Part shown: piece by piece, positions 21,418-33,339 of the stretch
Numbering within the stretch: the first letter of the stretch is position 1
Layout of the letters: every line of letters begins with the position of its first letter
Assembly: GCA_963920525.1 (NCBI GenBank)
Contig: OY986436.1
Coordinates: forward strand, 93,967,342 to 94,031,341
From: Dichetophora obliterata
Lineage: Eukaryota; Arthropoda; Insecta; Diptera; Sciomyzidae
DNA: 64,000 nt
Direction: 5' to 3'
Translations under genes and position numbers: made by a program
Notes under the pieces: model-generated
The model's input: only the letters and a program-made list of their open reading frames with translations
Databases searched by the model: none
What the model was told of the DNA's origin: nothing

Positions 21418-21866
21418 GGGCTATTCCCAGTTACGGGCAAATAGCTTTGCAAATTTATGTCCTACCAAATATTTGCCATCAACTGTGAGCACACTTTTTA
21501 GAACACTGTTGCAAGCAAAACTCACAGCTGTTTTGGAGGAAAAAAAAACAACACGAACAGTATTTGTGGTGTTTTTGATTTTTATTTATCAAAGTGTATT
21601 ATTTATCAAAGTGAGTTCCATATCAGAGTCTGTTAATTTTGTTTTATTAGCGGCATTTGGTTCAAATATGACAGCTGATTGATTGGCAAATAAGAGTTGC
21701 CCATGCTCGACTGTATGCAATGCGATTTTAGTGTTGCAAATTTGACACAGTCGGGCAAATGCAAATCTGTACATTTTGTTGTTGTGTTGAAAATATTTGT
21801 CATCATATTTTGCAAATGCCAAGAAGCCACGATGCCACGCTATTTGCCCTTAATCGGGAATAGCCC
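21418..21866. mobile_element. Complete 449-bp TA-target MITE
   Basis: The left end GGGCTATTCCCAGTTACGGG and the right end, reversed, GGGCTATTCCCGATTAAGGG form ~28-bp terminal inverted repeats running to GCAAATAGC. TA duplications lie at 21416-21417 and 21867-21868. No ORF of its own; the frames that cross it look random. Such TA-target miniature elements are usually moved by Tc1/mariner-type transposases. Confidence 0.85.
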
Positions 21867-21868
21867 TA

Positions 21869-22460
21869 TTGATGCAAGAATAATTAAATTTGGTAGAGTA
21901 AAGAAAATAGGTAGAATATTCTCATGGCGATTTGTGTTAAGTGAGCAGGGTTGCCTAAATGTCGTCATGCATACATTAAAAATTTGTTTATTAGTGTTTA
22001 ATGTAGTTTCATTAATAAAATATGGTAATATGTGACTTTAGTATGTTCCAAAATCTCATAAAATCCTTAAAAAAAATTTATGTATCTTGACTTTTATTAA
22101 AACAACTGTTGTATTTAATAAAATTGTTTAGTTTCCCAAAATTTTCTATAAAAAAATACATCGCAGGTTAAAAAAAAATTACAGGTTAGTGTGTGTACAG
22201 TACAGAAGGGAAACTGCTTAATATAAAGAATAAGATGGATTTTTGAAAAAAAAAACAGAGAGAAAGAAAGAGATAGCATCTGAAGCGAAATACAATACAA
22301 AATTTTCATAAACAGTATTCTGTTTATTGCATATTTTCACGTCATTGGTTGGTGCTTCATTTAGTAATACTGGTCTGAATGGTTTGCGATGTATGGGGAA
22401 TATGTCCGTGATTTGATATTTACGAGATAACGCGAACAAATTCACCTATGGGGATCTATT
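21869..22460. other. No gene recognised
   Basis: AT-rich sequence. The open frames are short and low in complexity. I see no terminal repeats or RNA gene. Confidence 0.4.
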
Positions 22461-22462
22461 GT

Positions 22463-22935
22463 GGGAGTCCCCATACAAAAAACAAAAAATAAAAAAATAG
22501 CGTTTATAATTCATATCAAAACATCTTTAACCCCTAGGAGGATCAACATATAAGCTGGTCCTATTAAGTTTTCCCCCTTAACACTTCTTTTGAACTCACC
22601 TTTTCTCTATCTGCCACCCTTCTGGGAATCCGGATTAAAAAAACACAAAATGAAACAATGTTTATTATAATTAATATAAAAAAATCTATAACCGTAAGAG
22701 GGTCTAATGTTTGGTCCTACTGATTGTTTCATTGAACAATTCTTCTAAGCACACCAGCACTCTATCTACCACCCTTCTGGGAGTCCCCATACAAAAAAAA
22801 ATATCATTGCTTGTGTACACAATTTTTCGTGACGAGATTAAAAAAAACTTTCGTGAAGAGACTCTAAAAATTTTACCCTCTTTATCAAATAACCGCATAA
22901 GAAGGTCCATTATTCATATTGCATTTTAATGGTAA
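22463..22935. repeat. Three ~158-bp tandem repeat units
   Basis: The phrase 'ctatctgccacccttctggg' or a close variant precedes unit starts near 22622 and 22779. The first start, near 22463, is the related 'gggagtccccatac'. Each unit has 'aaaa.aaatagcgtttataa'-like and 'ggtcctac/attaa' parts. No coding signal. Confidence 0.6.
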
Positions 22936-23115
22936 TGCAAAATCAATGCATTATTTGCCATACATTTTAATGGAATGAAAATTTAATGCATTCTTTTGAC
23001 AACAAATTAATGTAATGTAAAAAATGCATTGAAATTGCTAATATTAATGGTAATAGAAGAATTTTTGTTGATTATTTTAATGGTAATGTAAAATAAATGC
23101 AATTTGCCCAGGTCT
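22916..23115. repeat. Inverted, diverged copy of the ATTACCATTAA repeat
   Basis: The reverse complement follows 12733-12960 word by word: 'ccagacctgggcaaattgca', 'agcaatttcaatgcattttt', 'gtatggcaaataatgcattg'. This gives a third, independent copy of the family in opposite orientation. Confidence 0.75.
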
Positions 23116-23203
23116 GGTTGGTGCTTTGGAACATTTGTCGTATCAGGACCTTTTTGATGGGCGAACCCGTTTTTTCTTACCGGTTGAACCTATCTATGGT
23201 ATA

Positions 23204-24133
23204 CAGGGTTGCCAATATTCGAAGCGCCCATTTTATTTTTAAATAAATCAAAGAAACCACAATTTTTTGTCTGTTCGTCATGAATATCATTTAATTGGGT
23301 TCAAGTAGATTTGCTTACATTTCTTAAATATGATATCTCGTAAATGGTCGCCATTGGCCTCTACGACATATTGTGCCCGTTTTGCAGCATTTTCAATGGT
23401 TTTCTTCAACATTTCGATGGGAATGGCGGTTATTTCTTGACGGATGTTGGTTTTCAGCTCTTCTAGGGTCTTTGGCTTGTTGACGTAAACCTTTGATTTC
23501 AAATAACCCCACAAAAAGAAGTCTGGAGGCGTTAAATCTGGTGATCTTGGCGGCCAATCGAAATCAACATTTTTTGACATCAAACGGCCAGGGAACAATT
23601 GCTTCAAAAAATCGATTGTAGTGCGGCTTGTGTGTGGTGGCGCGCCGTCTTGTTGAAACCAGTAGTGCCTGATACGCTTTCGACGAACGATTGGCATGAA
23701 AAAATTGTTTATCATATCGCGATAACGCTCCTGATTGACAGTAACTCTGTGGCCATTATCATCTTCGAAAAAGAACGGCCCAATGAGCATTTTAGCACAA
23801 ACGCCGCACCAAACAGTGACTTTTGCATCGTGAAGAGGTACCTCTTGAATCTCTTGTGGTTTTTCAGTGGCATAAATACGGCAATTTTGTTTTTTTACCG
23901 TTCCGTTCAACTGAAAATGAGCTTCATCGCTCATTGAGTTGAGTTTTCACTATTGACTTGTTTTGTTGAATGTAAATTTCAACAATTTTAGAGCGTTCGC
24001 GTGGCGTGTACTGTTCCATTGTAAACATTTGCTTGGAATGACGCTTCAAACACGGTATGTCATTAGTCGATTTGGCATCACTGCGGAAAGTTACAGTGTT
24101 GCCAGATGGGCGCTTCGAATATTGACAACCCTG
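23204..24133 (-). mobile_element. Internally deleted DD41D mariner
   Basis: The ends are CAGGGTTGCCAATATTCGAA on the left and, reversed, CAGGGTTGTCAATATTCGAA on the right, with TA at 23202-23203 and 24134-24135. The 930-bp body encodes a D,D(41)D transposase on the minus strand that lacks most of the DNA-binding half. The ends differ from those of the mariner at 6577-7840, so this is a different subfamily. Confidence 0.88.
23287..24019 (-). pseudogene. Deleted and frameshifted DD41D transposase
   Basis: The original start is at 24019 (MEQYTPRERSKIVEIYIQQN). After about 30 codons the sequence jumps to the catalytic domain in another frame. That frame restarts at 23934 with MSDEAHFQLNG and runs to 23287. 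D in MSDEAHF, D in WFQQDGAPPH and D in PDLTPPDFFLW are present, the last two 41 residues apart, and the C-terminus is complete (HLRDIIFKKCKQ). About 140 residues of HTH and linker are deleted. The catalytic half is well preserved, so the deletion is probably recent. Confidence 0.88.
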
Positions 24134-27100
24134 TATTTGATATATTTCTGCGTCCGATAGTAATCGAACTCGTAGTATTCATATATAGTCCGCACTCCTA
24201 GCAACTAATAATTGGCCAACACTATCAAATAGCTGTTAAAATTGCAAAATTGTGAAAGGCTCACGCACCCTTTTTGCATTCAATGCATAAATTGCAAATT
24301 TATAATAATTGTAAAGATTTCTATTTTAAATTTAGACAAAAGGTCATTACTTGACAAAACTGTCAAGAGAAAATATTCACATCAAATAATTTTGCGAAAA
24401 CATTTTGGATGTTTCCAACTCCATGGACCAAAAAAATACCGCAAACAAGACTAGCTTGTCAATAAATTTTCAGTTGTCATTCATCAGAATAAGGCTAAAA
24501 ATCAAATCTTTAATAAATAATTGCATGTAAAATTTAATCATTTGTGCAGTTACATTGTTACTAAGTAAACGTTCAATTCAAAAATAAAATATTAACTACA
24601 TATTTACTTAAAATATGTTGTATAAAAAACGCTATTTATTATAAAATACAATACTGTTTTTATGCCTTCATATTTTTATTTCAATAATACCACAGTGTGA
24701 CGAAATCGACCAAAAGAAAAAGCACAACCAAACTTTATACAAATTCTTAAAAAGGGACATGTTGCAAGTTCATCGCTCCTGGTCTGACCTCTCAATGTCC
24801 TCACAATTTTTTTTTATTTATTTTTAAAGTTGAAGTGTTCTTCGAATTTTGTTATGGCGACATTCATTGAATTCTTACAACCATATGCCTTGTTGAAAAT
24901 GAAAAACAAAATCATCTTATTTTCTAGAATTTTACGTTAAATAAAGCTATGTAAAAAGAAATCCGATTGAATACAAAATGAAGCGAGTAACGAAGCAAAT
25001 TTTTGTATTTTTCTTTAATTTAAGAAAAAAATTTGTGTTTCTATAATTTTTATTTTAGAAATTTTCAATTAATGACATTTTTGTTGACACAAAAATACCT
25101 TTCCACTGAATCCAAAAACATCGAAATCGGTCAAGTATTCGTTTAATTGCGGCAATTCCAAACTTTTTTTTAACGATTTACATGTTTTTGCTACCATACA
25201 AAATGCTCCCATTTCGTCAAATCGCAACCCATTTTGGTCATCTAAAGCTCGTTAGAAAGACAATATGATGAGCAACAATATGATGAGCAATATAGAAATT
25301 TGAAAAATAAAAAAGTCACAATAGAACGAATGCACATTTTTTGTATTTTAAATATATAGTTTTATATGAATGTGTACTGGGGTGGTCCGATTTGGTGAAA
25401 TTGTGCTTGCACAATTTTTTCCTGTAAGAAGACAAAAAAAGGATTCTATGGGTACATTTTTTCTCCGTGAAATAAAACTTACCTCACCTAATTTTTACAT
25501 TTTTTAAATTTTCTAATATTTTTCCGGCTAAAATTATGAGCCGTGAAATCTTTTCTTGCCATCAGCTTTTCAAAAAACCAACCATTAGGGAGGCTTCTGT
25601 ACAAAATTGTTGGAAAATTTATAAAAAGTGAAAATGAGGGGTGTGAGTGAAATTTCTCTGAAAAAAAAATTTTACCAATAGAATCTTTTTTGAGTGAAAA
25701 TAAATGAGTTTTGTTTTGTAGAAACGCAAAAGCGTTAAATTTCTATTTTAAATTTTGCTGTTTAATTTTAAAGTATGATTTTATTCTCAATGTAAAAAAC
25801 ATAAAAAATATTCCAAAATAATTTTTTTGTTTGTTTTTAAATGTATCTTTTTCTCGATAGGTGGCATAAAAAAGGCAGTCCTTTTCAGCCGGTGTCAAGA
25901 TATTTTGGTCCCAATTTATCAGAAACAAAAAAATCAAAAGTGCATTTTAAGAGGGTACTGGTAGCTACAACATTTACTAGAATTATTAAGTTTGGCCCAA
26001 TAGGAAAAATTTAGCGTGGCTTTTTTAAAAATGTTCAAATTTAAAATCATTTTCATAGCTTTTGATCGACGTAGCGGGGGGAAATTGTAAAAAACCTTAT
26101 AATAATAGTTAAGGTTGTCGTTCACCGAGCTTGGAGAATAAGCTTTTAAAAACAAACGAAAGATGTACTTTGAAAAATGTTTATTATACTATTTACGTAA
26201 AAAAAATTTGTATGTCTATATGCATTGTAGTCTATTGTAGTCACAATAAATATAAACGCTAGTTGAATTCGTTGAAAAATTTCTTACGTCATAGCTTCTA
26301 ACCCTTAAAGAACACACTTTCATTTCATATTTTTGGGGAGGAAATGAAATGTAAAAAAAAAATTAAATAATGAAATTGGAAGAAATTATAGAACCTGTTG
26401 CTGGCTTAGTATTAAATTTTGAAATTAATAATGGGTCATGAACAGCAATTTTTTCAAAAGATTAATATTTTTCCCTCAAAATAAAATTTCCAATGATACC
26501 TTATTTTTGAAAATCGCAGTTATATTGACTGAGCTACGTTGTCTCAAAATAGATTCCTATTTTGGCATTCACATGGCTATGGGTCCACAAAAAAAAAAAT
26601 TTCAAAACCTTAGAACATGCAATAACAATAGAGTTCAGCTACTACAGCTTTTTCGCACTTTCTCCGCATTAGATCATCTTAAGAACCAGCCCAAAAAACA
26701 TTAAAACATCTCAATAAGGCCATTCACAGTTCGAATACGCTGGTCTGCCATTTGTTCGATCTGCTATTTGTTCGCCAATTTACGAAAACGTATTTTGCTT
26801 CGTTGTTGTTTTGCATACAAATGCAAATACGCAGGCACGCGTAAATAAAAGCAGCCCTTGGACGTGCTCTTTGTACCTCGTATTTTTATGCTCTGTCTAC
26901 AGCCGCATAATCCGGATTTAGTTTTCAAAAAAATAAACTAGTCTAAGCACAAAATTTGAGCCAAATCGGAGATGGTCAGTTCAACTGATATTACACTTCA
27001 ATGTGAAATGGGCGACACATTGAAAACAATTTGTTTCTACTTTGACGAAATGTTTTTAATGCAAATATTTTATAACATATTGTGGCTAAAAAAATTGCTT

Positions 27101-27600
27101 GAAAAATTTTTTAGATTTTGTGTGCAAAATCATGCATTGATATTAAAGTTGAATTTAAAAACGTAATGATTTTTTCAGTGCATTCATAAATTGATTTTGA
27201 AAAATATTTTGTACCCTATATTCGAAGGGACTGCGTGAATCAGACAAATCGACCTGTAACGTTTATCTATCCATACGTTAAATATCCATCAATAAGCCGA
27301 TTCCTGAAGGTTGGGGCAACGTTGCCGGTTTCAGTCGCTTCAAGAAAACAGAAAACCCTCGTTTTCGTCGCTTCGAAGACTCAAAAAATGAAGTAGAAGT
27401 AAAACTGGAGAAGAAAGGCTCAATTTGTTAGCTCGTCTAAATGTTCACAGGGATGTGAAAGTGACCACGGAAGAAATTTTAAATGCACTATTCCGAAAAA
27501 AATATATTTTAATTATATATTATGTCATAAGAAACAAACTTGAATAAGTCTAAAAAAAAATAATTCCCCGAAATGTTTTTCTGCGTATGCGCCTGGAAAC
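24134..27600. other. Long gene-free AT-rich region
   Basis: No coding similarity, RNA gene or clean terminal repeats were recognised across this stretch. Small features are a 17-bp direct duplication of 'caatatgatgagcaa' near 25261-25290 and long A/T runs. It may hold decayed repeats below the level I can see by eye. Confidence 0.4.
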
Positions 27601-28020
27601 AGGTTATGAGCGGTAAATTGCTGATTTTATTGCAATTTCGGCACTGCTACAGGCTTCATCAGAAATAGGCATAAACTAAAGTAAAGCAAAATAAAAACAA
27701 CAAGAAGAGAAGGGAGAAAAACTGAGAAATTGTCACTGAAATCTCATCGCCTCACTTGGTGTATTGCGCTAAGATGCGCTTGCAAGACTCAATCAAGCAC
27801 GGCCCGGGATCGATTCCCGCCGGCATCACAAAGATTTCTGATGAAGCCTGTAGCGGGGCCGAAATTGCGATAAAAGCAGCTAGTGATGTTTTCCTTTTCA
27901 TATTGAAATGTGTTGTTGTTGTTCTTGTTGCTTTGGAAAGAATTCGTTTAATTAACGATTTTAAACTATCAAACATCTAGAATTTGTATTTAAAATCAAG
28001 AATGATTTAAACTATCAAAC
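27600..28020 (+). repeat. tRNA-derived SINE-like repeat, copy 1
   Basis: 'ttggtgtattgcgctaag' at about 27756 looks like a Pol III A box region and 'gggatcgattcccgcc' at about 27807 like a T-arm/B box. Together they resemble a degenerate tRNA followed by a tRNA-unrelated body that ends in 'gttgttgttgttcttgttgc'. The stretch 27833-27886 is also present inverted at 27619-27668 ('ttcatcagaaa', 'gcaatttcgg'), so a hairpin can form. A partial direct copy follows at 28230-28560. Confidence 0.55.
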
Positions 28021-28229
28021 ATTTAGAATTTGTATTTAAATCATAGAAAATCAACACAATAAATAACAAGGTCATATAGAAAACTTAAATCAAATGGTAG
28101 AGCCCGGCCAAAAACACACTGAAACAGCCTGAAGATTTGTCAGCAAATCTAAAAACAACTTCAGTAACTTTGTTAGCTTTGTTAGTGGTGAGTTCCAACA
28201 AACTGTTGGACTCCATATAATAACATAGA

Positions 28230-28560
28230 CTTAAACTAAAGTAAAGCAAAATAAAAACAACAACAAGAGAATTGAGAAAAACTGAGGAATTGTCACTGAA
28301 ATCTCATCGACTCTGTTGGTGTATTGCGCTAAGATGCGAAAGAGGGGCCGAAATTGCGATAAAATCAGCTAGTGATGTTTTCCTTTTCATATTGGAAAAT
28401 GTTGTTGTTGTTCTTGTTTCTTTGGAAAGAATTCGTTAGAGCAATTAATTGTTCTAACCTGACCTAAAGCTCAATAAACGATTTTAAACTATCAAACAAC
28501 TAGAATTTGTTTTTAAAATCAAGAATGATTTAAACTTTCAAACACTTAGAATTTGTATTT
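28230..28560 (+). repeat. tRNA-derived SINE-like repeat, copy 2 (B box deleted)
   Basis: Direct repeat of 27670-28020, sharing 'taaactaaagtaaagcaaaa', 'attgtcactgaaatctcatc', 'gtattgcgctaagatgcg' and 'gatgttttccttttcatatt'. The part with the B box and 'tttctgatgaagcctgtagc' is missing, so this copy could not drive Pol III transcription by itself. Confidence 0.6.
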
Positions 28561-28599
28561 AAATTATTGTTAAAGATTAAAGCAAAAACATCCCTTTTA

Positions 28600-28690
28600 A
28601 AAAAAAATTCAGACGAAAATGCAAACAGTCTGGATACAATGAACAGGCCTTGCAAAAATTAGTTCGCTATATCCAGAAAAGACTGCATAT
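28600..28690 (+). repeat. Pogo-like terminal fragment
   Basis: 'gtctggatacaatgaacagg' and 'ccttgcaaaaattagttcgc' followed by 'tatatccag' match 46600-46676 closely. This is the decayed end of a pogo/Tigger-like element, whose termini commonly carry CTGGATATA words. Confidence 0.5.
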
Positions 28691-29786
28691 CAATTTATTT
28701 AATGATTGCTTTTAATAAATAATTTTGGCATTGAATTTTTTAAAAATTTTTTATGCTTGAAAAATTCGTGAGTCCTTTTACTTTTTCTACTTTGAATTTT
28801 ATTTTTCTAAGTTTTATTCATAAAATTTTGTATAAAGAACTTTATGGATCAGTGATCTCGTATTCGTTTCTAGCCCGAGATGGCGAATCCGAGATCTCAT
28901 TTTTGTCCCCAATCATTACAAAGCCGACATTTTTATATCAAATTTTGTTTTTAGTAAAAATAATTTTTTCCATTGTTAGCAAGACCTTTCATATAATTTT
29001 GTATGGATCCGAGATCTAGTATTCGTTTCGAGCTCATTTACGAATTCGAGATGGCGAATCCAAGATATCATATTCGTGTCGAGCTTGTTTACAAGTCCGA
29101 CTTTTTTATTTCTTTTACAGATTGTTTGAAAAAAATTAATTATCTTAACATCTATTTTTAAAGCAAAAAATTTTTTGTCCTATAAAATAAAAAAAAAAAT
29201 TATAAAAATTTAACATTTTGATCTTGTCTAAAAAGCCTATACAGTGGACGTTATGTATAACTAATGCTACCAACTCATGTTATTAAATAATAAGTATATT
29301 TGCTTCTTAGAACACTGAAAAGTAAGTATTAGTACTAAGTACAATTTTTAAAAATAAGTTTAAGTTACAAAGTATATATACTATATACACTATATATAAG
29401 TATAGTACCTTAGAAAAAAAAGTGAAATATTTTCTTAATATTATTTACTAATATAAAAATCAATAGAACCCACCATATTCCTTAAGAATGGTCACACCCT
29501 CTTTTTGTTCTCCTCAAAAAGTTTTGTGTATGCAATCTACCTAAAACAAAAAAATCTTCAGATAAAAAACAAAATATTAATTTTATATATTTGCAGTTCA
29601 TATATATTTCTAATACATAAAAAAAATTAAAAACATAAACTTAAAAGCATAACAAAAATATAAAAGTTATACAAACGTACTTTTAAAGTGGTTACATAAA
29701 AAAAATCCCATTCAATGTATGCAGAGACCAAAGAATATTATCATTATTCGCCCTCACTATCATCAATTGAAGTTCTACATTATCTG
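28691..29786. other. Gene-free AT-rich DNA with a diverged repeat
   Basis: 28850-29110 holds two diverged units containing 'gatctcgtattcgtttc' / 'gatctagtattcgtttcgag' and 'cgagatggcgaatcc'. The rest is A/T-rich with 'actatataca' style runs. No coding signal. Confidence 0.45.
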
Positions 29787-30041
29787 TGGTAGTGAATTCA
29801 ACATTTAATTATTAAGAAAAAAGATTGATTAAAGAATTGCAACTTATTTTATTAACTGAAACTTATTGTGCAAAAGATTTAATGAGAATGAATGTACAGA
29901 ATAGAAAAAACTAAGAAGAAGCATCGTACAGTAAAAATATATGAGAGTGTATGTATGTTAAACAAAAGAAAGATACAAGAAAAAATGTCAAAATAAAAAG
30001 GGTTGCCGCTGCATTGCAAACATACAATTAAATCCTAAACA
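29787..30041 (-). repeat. 3' LTR of the BEL/Pao element
   Basis: On the minus strand it runs from TGTTTAGGATTTAATTG to ...GAATTCACTACCA. It is preceded by a purine-rich stretch (GGGCAGGA) that would serve as polypurine tract. It matches 40753-41004 plus 41420-41422 with scattered substitutions. Confidence 0.88.
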
Positions 30042-30061
30042 TCCTGCCCAGTCGAGTTGAC

Positions 30062-31250
30062 AGACTCGAAATCCTCCAACTCGAGTAGTCGGCATAGCTA
30101 TTGTATGGCACGGGAAACAGATCCATTTGCCGTCTTCAAGGTAACGTTTCGCACGGCACCATCACTGCCTGGGTGGACTTCAATTACGCGACCCATGCGC
30201 CAGTTGGTCGTAGGCAAGTTCTTAAGTCTCACAATAACTATGTCGCCTACCATGAGATCGGTCTCACGTTTCTGCCACTTATTCCGTCGTTGAAGAGTGG
30301 ACAGATACTCATCACTCCATCGCTGCCAGAAGTCTTGGTGAACATGTTGTACCCACTGCCACTGTTTAAGCCTGTTTGTTATAACTTCTGGAATATCTGG
30401 CTCGGGCACTGCAACAAGTGGATTCCAATCAGGAAGTCTCCTGGCGTGAGTGCAAGCTTATCTTCTGGGTCATCATAGAGGGGGGTAATCGGCCGGGAGT
30501 TAAGGAACGCTTTGATGCGTGCCGCTAGCGTTTGCAATTGGCTGGGCCACATGATCTGCGCTCCAACACTGCGAATTAAATGTCGTTTAGCTGATTTAAC
30601 GGCGGCCTCCCAAAGACCCCCTTGGTAAGGTGCGCTTGGTGTGATGGAATGCCAGTCGGTTCCCACATTGGCCAATGATTGCTGACTATGCTCACTTTGC
30701 CAGGCATGGAGATCCTGCTGCAGTCATTGGCGCCCACGAATGCAGTGCCGTTATCGCTATACAAATGAGAACATGGCCCTCGGCGGCTGATAAATCGGGT
30801 AAAGGCATCCAGAAAGGCCTGCGATGACAGGCCGTTCACAGCCTCGATGTGCACTGCCTTCGTAGACATGCAAACAAAAATCGCCAAATAACTTTTAATT
30901 GTACTCCGAGACCTCTTCATCCCAGTGCGCAGAATGAATGGGCCACAGTAATCTACTCCAGATGATGAGAATGGCCTGGATGCTGTAACCCTCTGCCCGG
31001 GTAACGAGGCCGTTGGTTGAGTGAGCGTTGCACCATGATGCCTACGATAAATAACACACTTGTTGATGTAACTTTTGACGGCTTGTCTAGCATGCAGAAT
31101 CCGATACCGACTGCGAAGTGTTTGCACCATAAGTTGCGCCCATCCATGCATCGTTTTTTTGTGTACTTGATGGATCCAAAGATGGACCACGGAACCGTAC
31201 TTCGGTAAAATGATTGGAAATCGATAATCATGTGACAGCGCAGCTTTCTT
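30062..31250 (-). pseudogene. BEL/Pao integrase with DUF5641-type tail, frameshifted
   Basis: The zinc-binding part keeps HQVHKKTMHGW and INKCVIY, where the second Cys has become Tyr. The core shows D in GVDYCGPF, D in YSDNGTAFVGAN and, after a frameshift near 30690, E in GGLWEAAVKSAKRHL. The tail HQDFWQRWSDEYLSTLQ, VGDIVIVRLKNLP, W-x-GRVIEVHPGSDG and VRNVTLKTANG is the domain that follows BEL/Pao integrases (30098-30409). At least two frameshifts separate core and tail. Confidence 0.87.
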
Positions 31251-31732
31251 GAGACGTCCACCGACACGTAGACGTCCGTAGACGGAGACGTTCACCTTGT
31301 CATCCAGATACGGGTTCAAAGGTAACAGCCGGCTAGCAGGTGGCAACCTGGTACCAGTTTTTAATTGTTTGATCTCAGCGTAGAAAATATTGCTCTGCCC
31401 CATTAGGATGAGCACGTCTAAAGCATCCTCCAGTTCTCTGGCACCTATAACTGACTGGCGCAGATGTTTGCGTGATGGTGTCCAACGTAAAATGATTGAT
31501 ACCGTATGTAAAAGCTTTATAAGTTCTGTATAGCGGTCTAGCAGTGGAATGACCAAGCCATCAATTCGCCGCGTCAGGAGTGACCGTTGACTGGATAGAA
31601 CTGCTGTGCAGGAAAAACTTTCTCTTCGCTCTGCACGATTTCGGATTCTTGTTTGCTCAAACCGATTGTGTTTTCCATGACAAGAGAATCCTCCTGTAGC
31701 CACTTGGGGCCATGCTACCATAGAGGATGCTG

Positions 31733-32188
31733 TTAGAAATCGTTTGGCGAAATTCCTCTGCTGGCGCAATCTGCTGGGTTCTGAGCCGACCTCACGTGAT
31801 GCCAACGATCCGGTGAAGTTATCTCCTGGATTTCGCGTACCCTGTTGGAGATGTACGGCTTGAGGACTGTTGGTTGCTTTTTTAGCCAACAGAGCACTAT
31901 CAGACAATCAGACCACAGGTAGTAGGGGGCCTCTGTCAAACCCAAGGCTACTCTCACGTTCTGAAGTGTCACGGCTAATAGGTGCGCCGCACAGATCTCG
32001 AGACGGGGTATAGTGGCACCCTTCAGTGGTGCCACCTTCGTGCGCGCAGTAACCAAAGATACGTGAATGCAACCTTCCTTATTAATTGTCTTTGTGTATA
32101 TGACCGCGGCATAGGCATGCGCACTAGCATCGCCAAAGCCGTGCAAAGTTTTTGAACCTTGATCCATCATATACAGCCAGCGGGGCAT
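31733..32188 (-). pseudogene. BEL/Pao RNase H domain
   Basis: LHGFGDASAHAYAAVIY (D), KVAPLKGATIPRLEICAAHLL (E), YYLWSDCLIVLCWL (D) and HVRSAQNPADCASRG (D) are the RNase H signature of BEL/Pao pol. A stop at about 32189 onward interrupts the link to RT, but the sequence between (LFDPTGILAPVAIAGK, LWSAGLS) is in the order expected for the RT-RNase H connection. Confidence 0.87.
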
Positions 32189-32259
32189 GCGGATCTGGTT
32201 AAGTGTCTCCAGTGTTGCAGGGTATGTAAGTTAATCATCGCAAATGTCCTGAGGCAAGG

Positions 32260-33268
32260 GTACATCTCAACTAAGGCCGGCGGACCACAACCGTTGTATG
32301 AACACCTTACCAGCAATAGCCACAGGTGCCAATATGCCAGTGGGGTCGAACAGCAGGGCAACCTCACTAAGCACTCGTCCTTTAGTTGGTGTTGGTGCAG
32401 GCGACCTGAGGCTCACATGAAAAAAGAGCTCATCAACAGCAGAGTCCCATCATAAGCCAAGAACCGAGATCGTAGGTGATTCAATGCTGAACTCTGTAGA
32501 TGACAAAATATTACCGGGTAAGTCTGTCATTACCTTTACACTATTGGAGTTCCATTTTCGTAGTTTGAATTTTCCAGCGGAAAAAATTGTGTTAACTCGG
32601 CTAGCCAAACTGACAGCCTCATGGTCACTGTCTCAGTTCGTAAGGTAGTCGTCGACGTAGAATGAAGTGAGTATAGAGTCTCGTGCAAAAACTGCTTGCT
32701 TATCATCGGCGATGATTTTGTAGTTATCGAACGCACTCTGGTGAAGTGCACGCACCGCGTTGTATGAGCTACACGCCTTGCCATATGTACTCGTTGTTAG
32801 ACGATAGATCCTAATGTCTTCGGAGGGCGATTCTCGCCATATTATACGTTGATAGTTGCGATGTATTGGTGTGACCACAACTTGCCTGAACATATTTTCG
32901 ATGTCAGCGGTGATTGCTACTCGATAGCGCCTGAACCGAAAAATAATGTTTATAAGCGAGTCCTGAATCGTTGGACCCACCAGCTGAATGTCGTTGAGGG
33001 AAATCCCTGTGCTCGTTCGCGCCAATGCGTTGAACACAACTCGAAACTTTGACGTAACTGCATGGTGCGGAATGTAGTAGCAGTCGGTGTGGCCGCCAGG
33101 TTCATGCACGAGCTCCATGTGTCTGAGGTCTACGTATTCACGTATAAAACTTATGTATTTTTCTCTTAATTCAGCATCAGCACTGAGACGACGCTCTAGC
33201 CAGTAAAACTGTCGAATTGTGTGCGTGTACGAATCGCCTAGCTCACGAGCATCACACCTGAGTGGCAA
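32260..33268 (-). pseudogene. BEL/Pao reverse transcriptase
   Basis: From 33268 the frame has YYIPHHAVTS, FRVVFNALARTS, ITADIENMFRQV (first D), STYGKACSSYNAVRAL and SFYVDDYLTN, the YVDD box. After a small frame break near 32633 it continues as GKFKLRKWNSNSVKV and LLFDPTGILAP. These are the RT palm and thumb motifs of BEL/Pao elements. The motif normally read as LxDIxxMF is intact here. Confidence 0.88.
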
Positions 33269-33339
33269 TTGAACGACGTAGCGTCCATCCGACGTACGGG
33301 AAAAAATGGATTAAAAAATGCGACGACAATCTCCACCGT

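Larger units (their letters stand above)
16810..21753. repeat. Tandem duplication of 4.94 kb, copy 2
   Basis: Base-for-base repeat of 11868-16809 with about five differences (see copy 1). It contains the ATTACCATTAA repeat (about 17675-17902), the subrepeats (about 18904-19152) and all elements described for copy 1, and ends inside the MITE 21418-21866. Confidence 0.92.

Noticed and set aside
30576..31907. A single 443-codon protein
   Set aside because: Its middle is BEL integrase, but the last ~45 residues are out of frame; the true frame continues at 30379-30675, so this is a frameshifted pseudogene.
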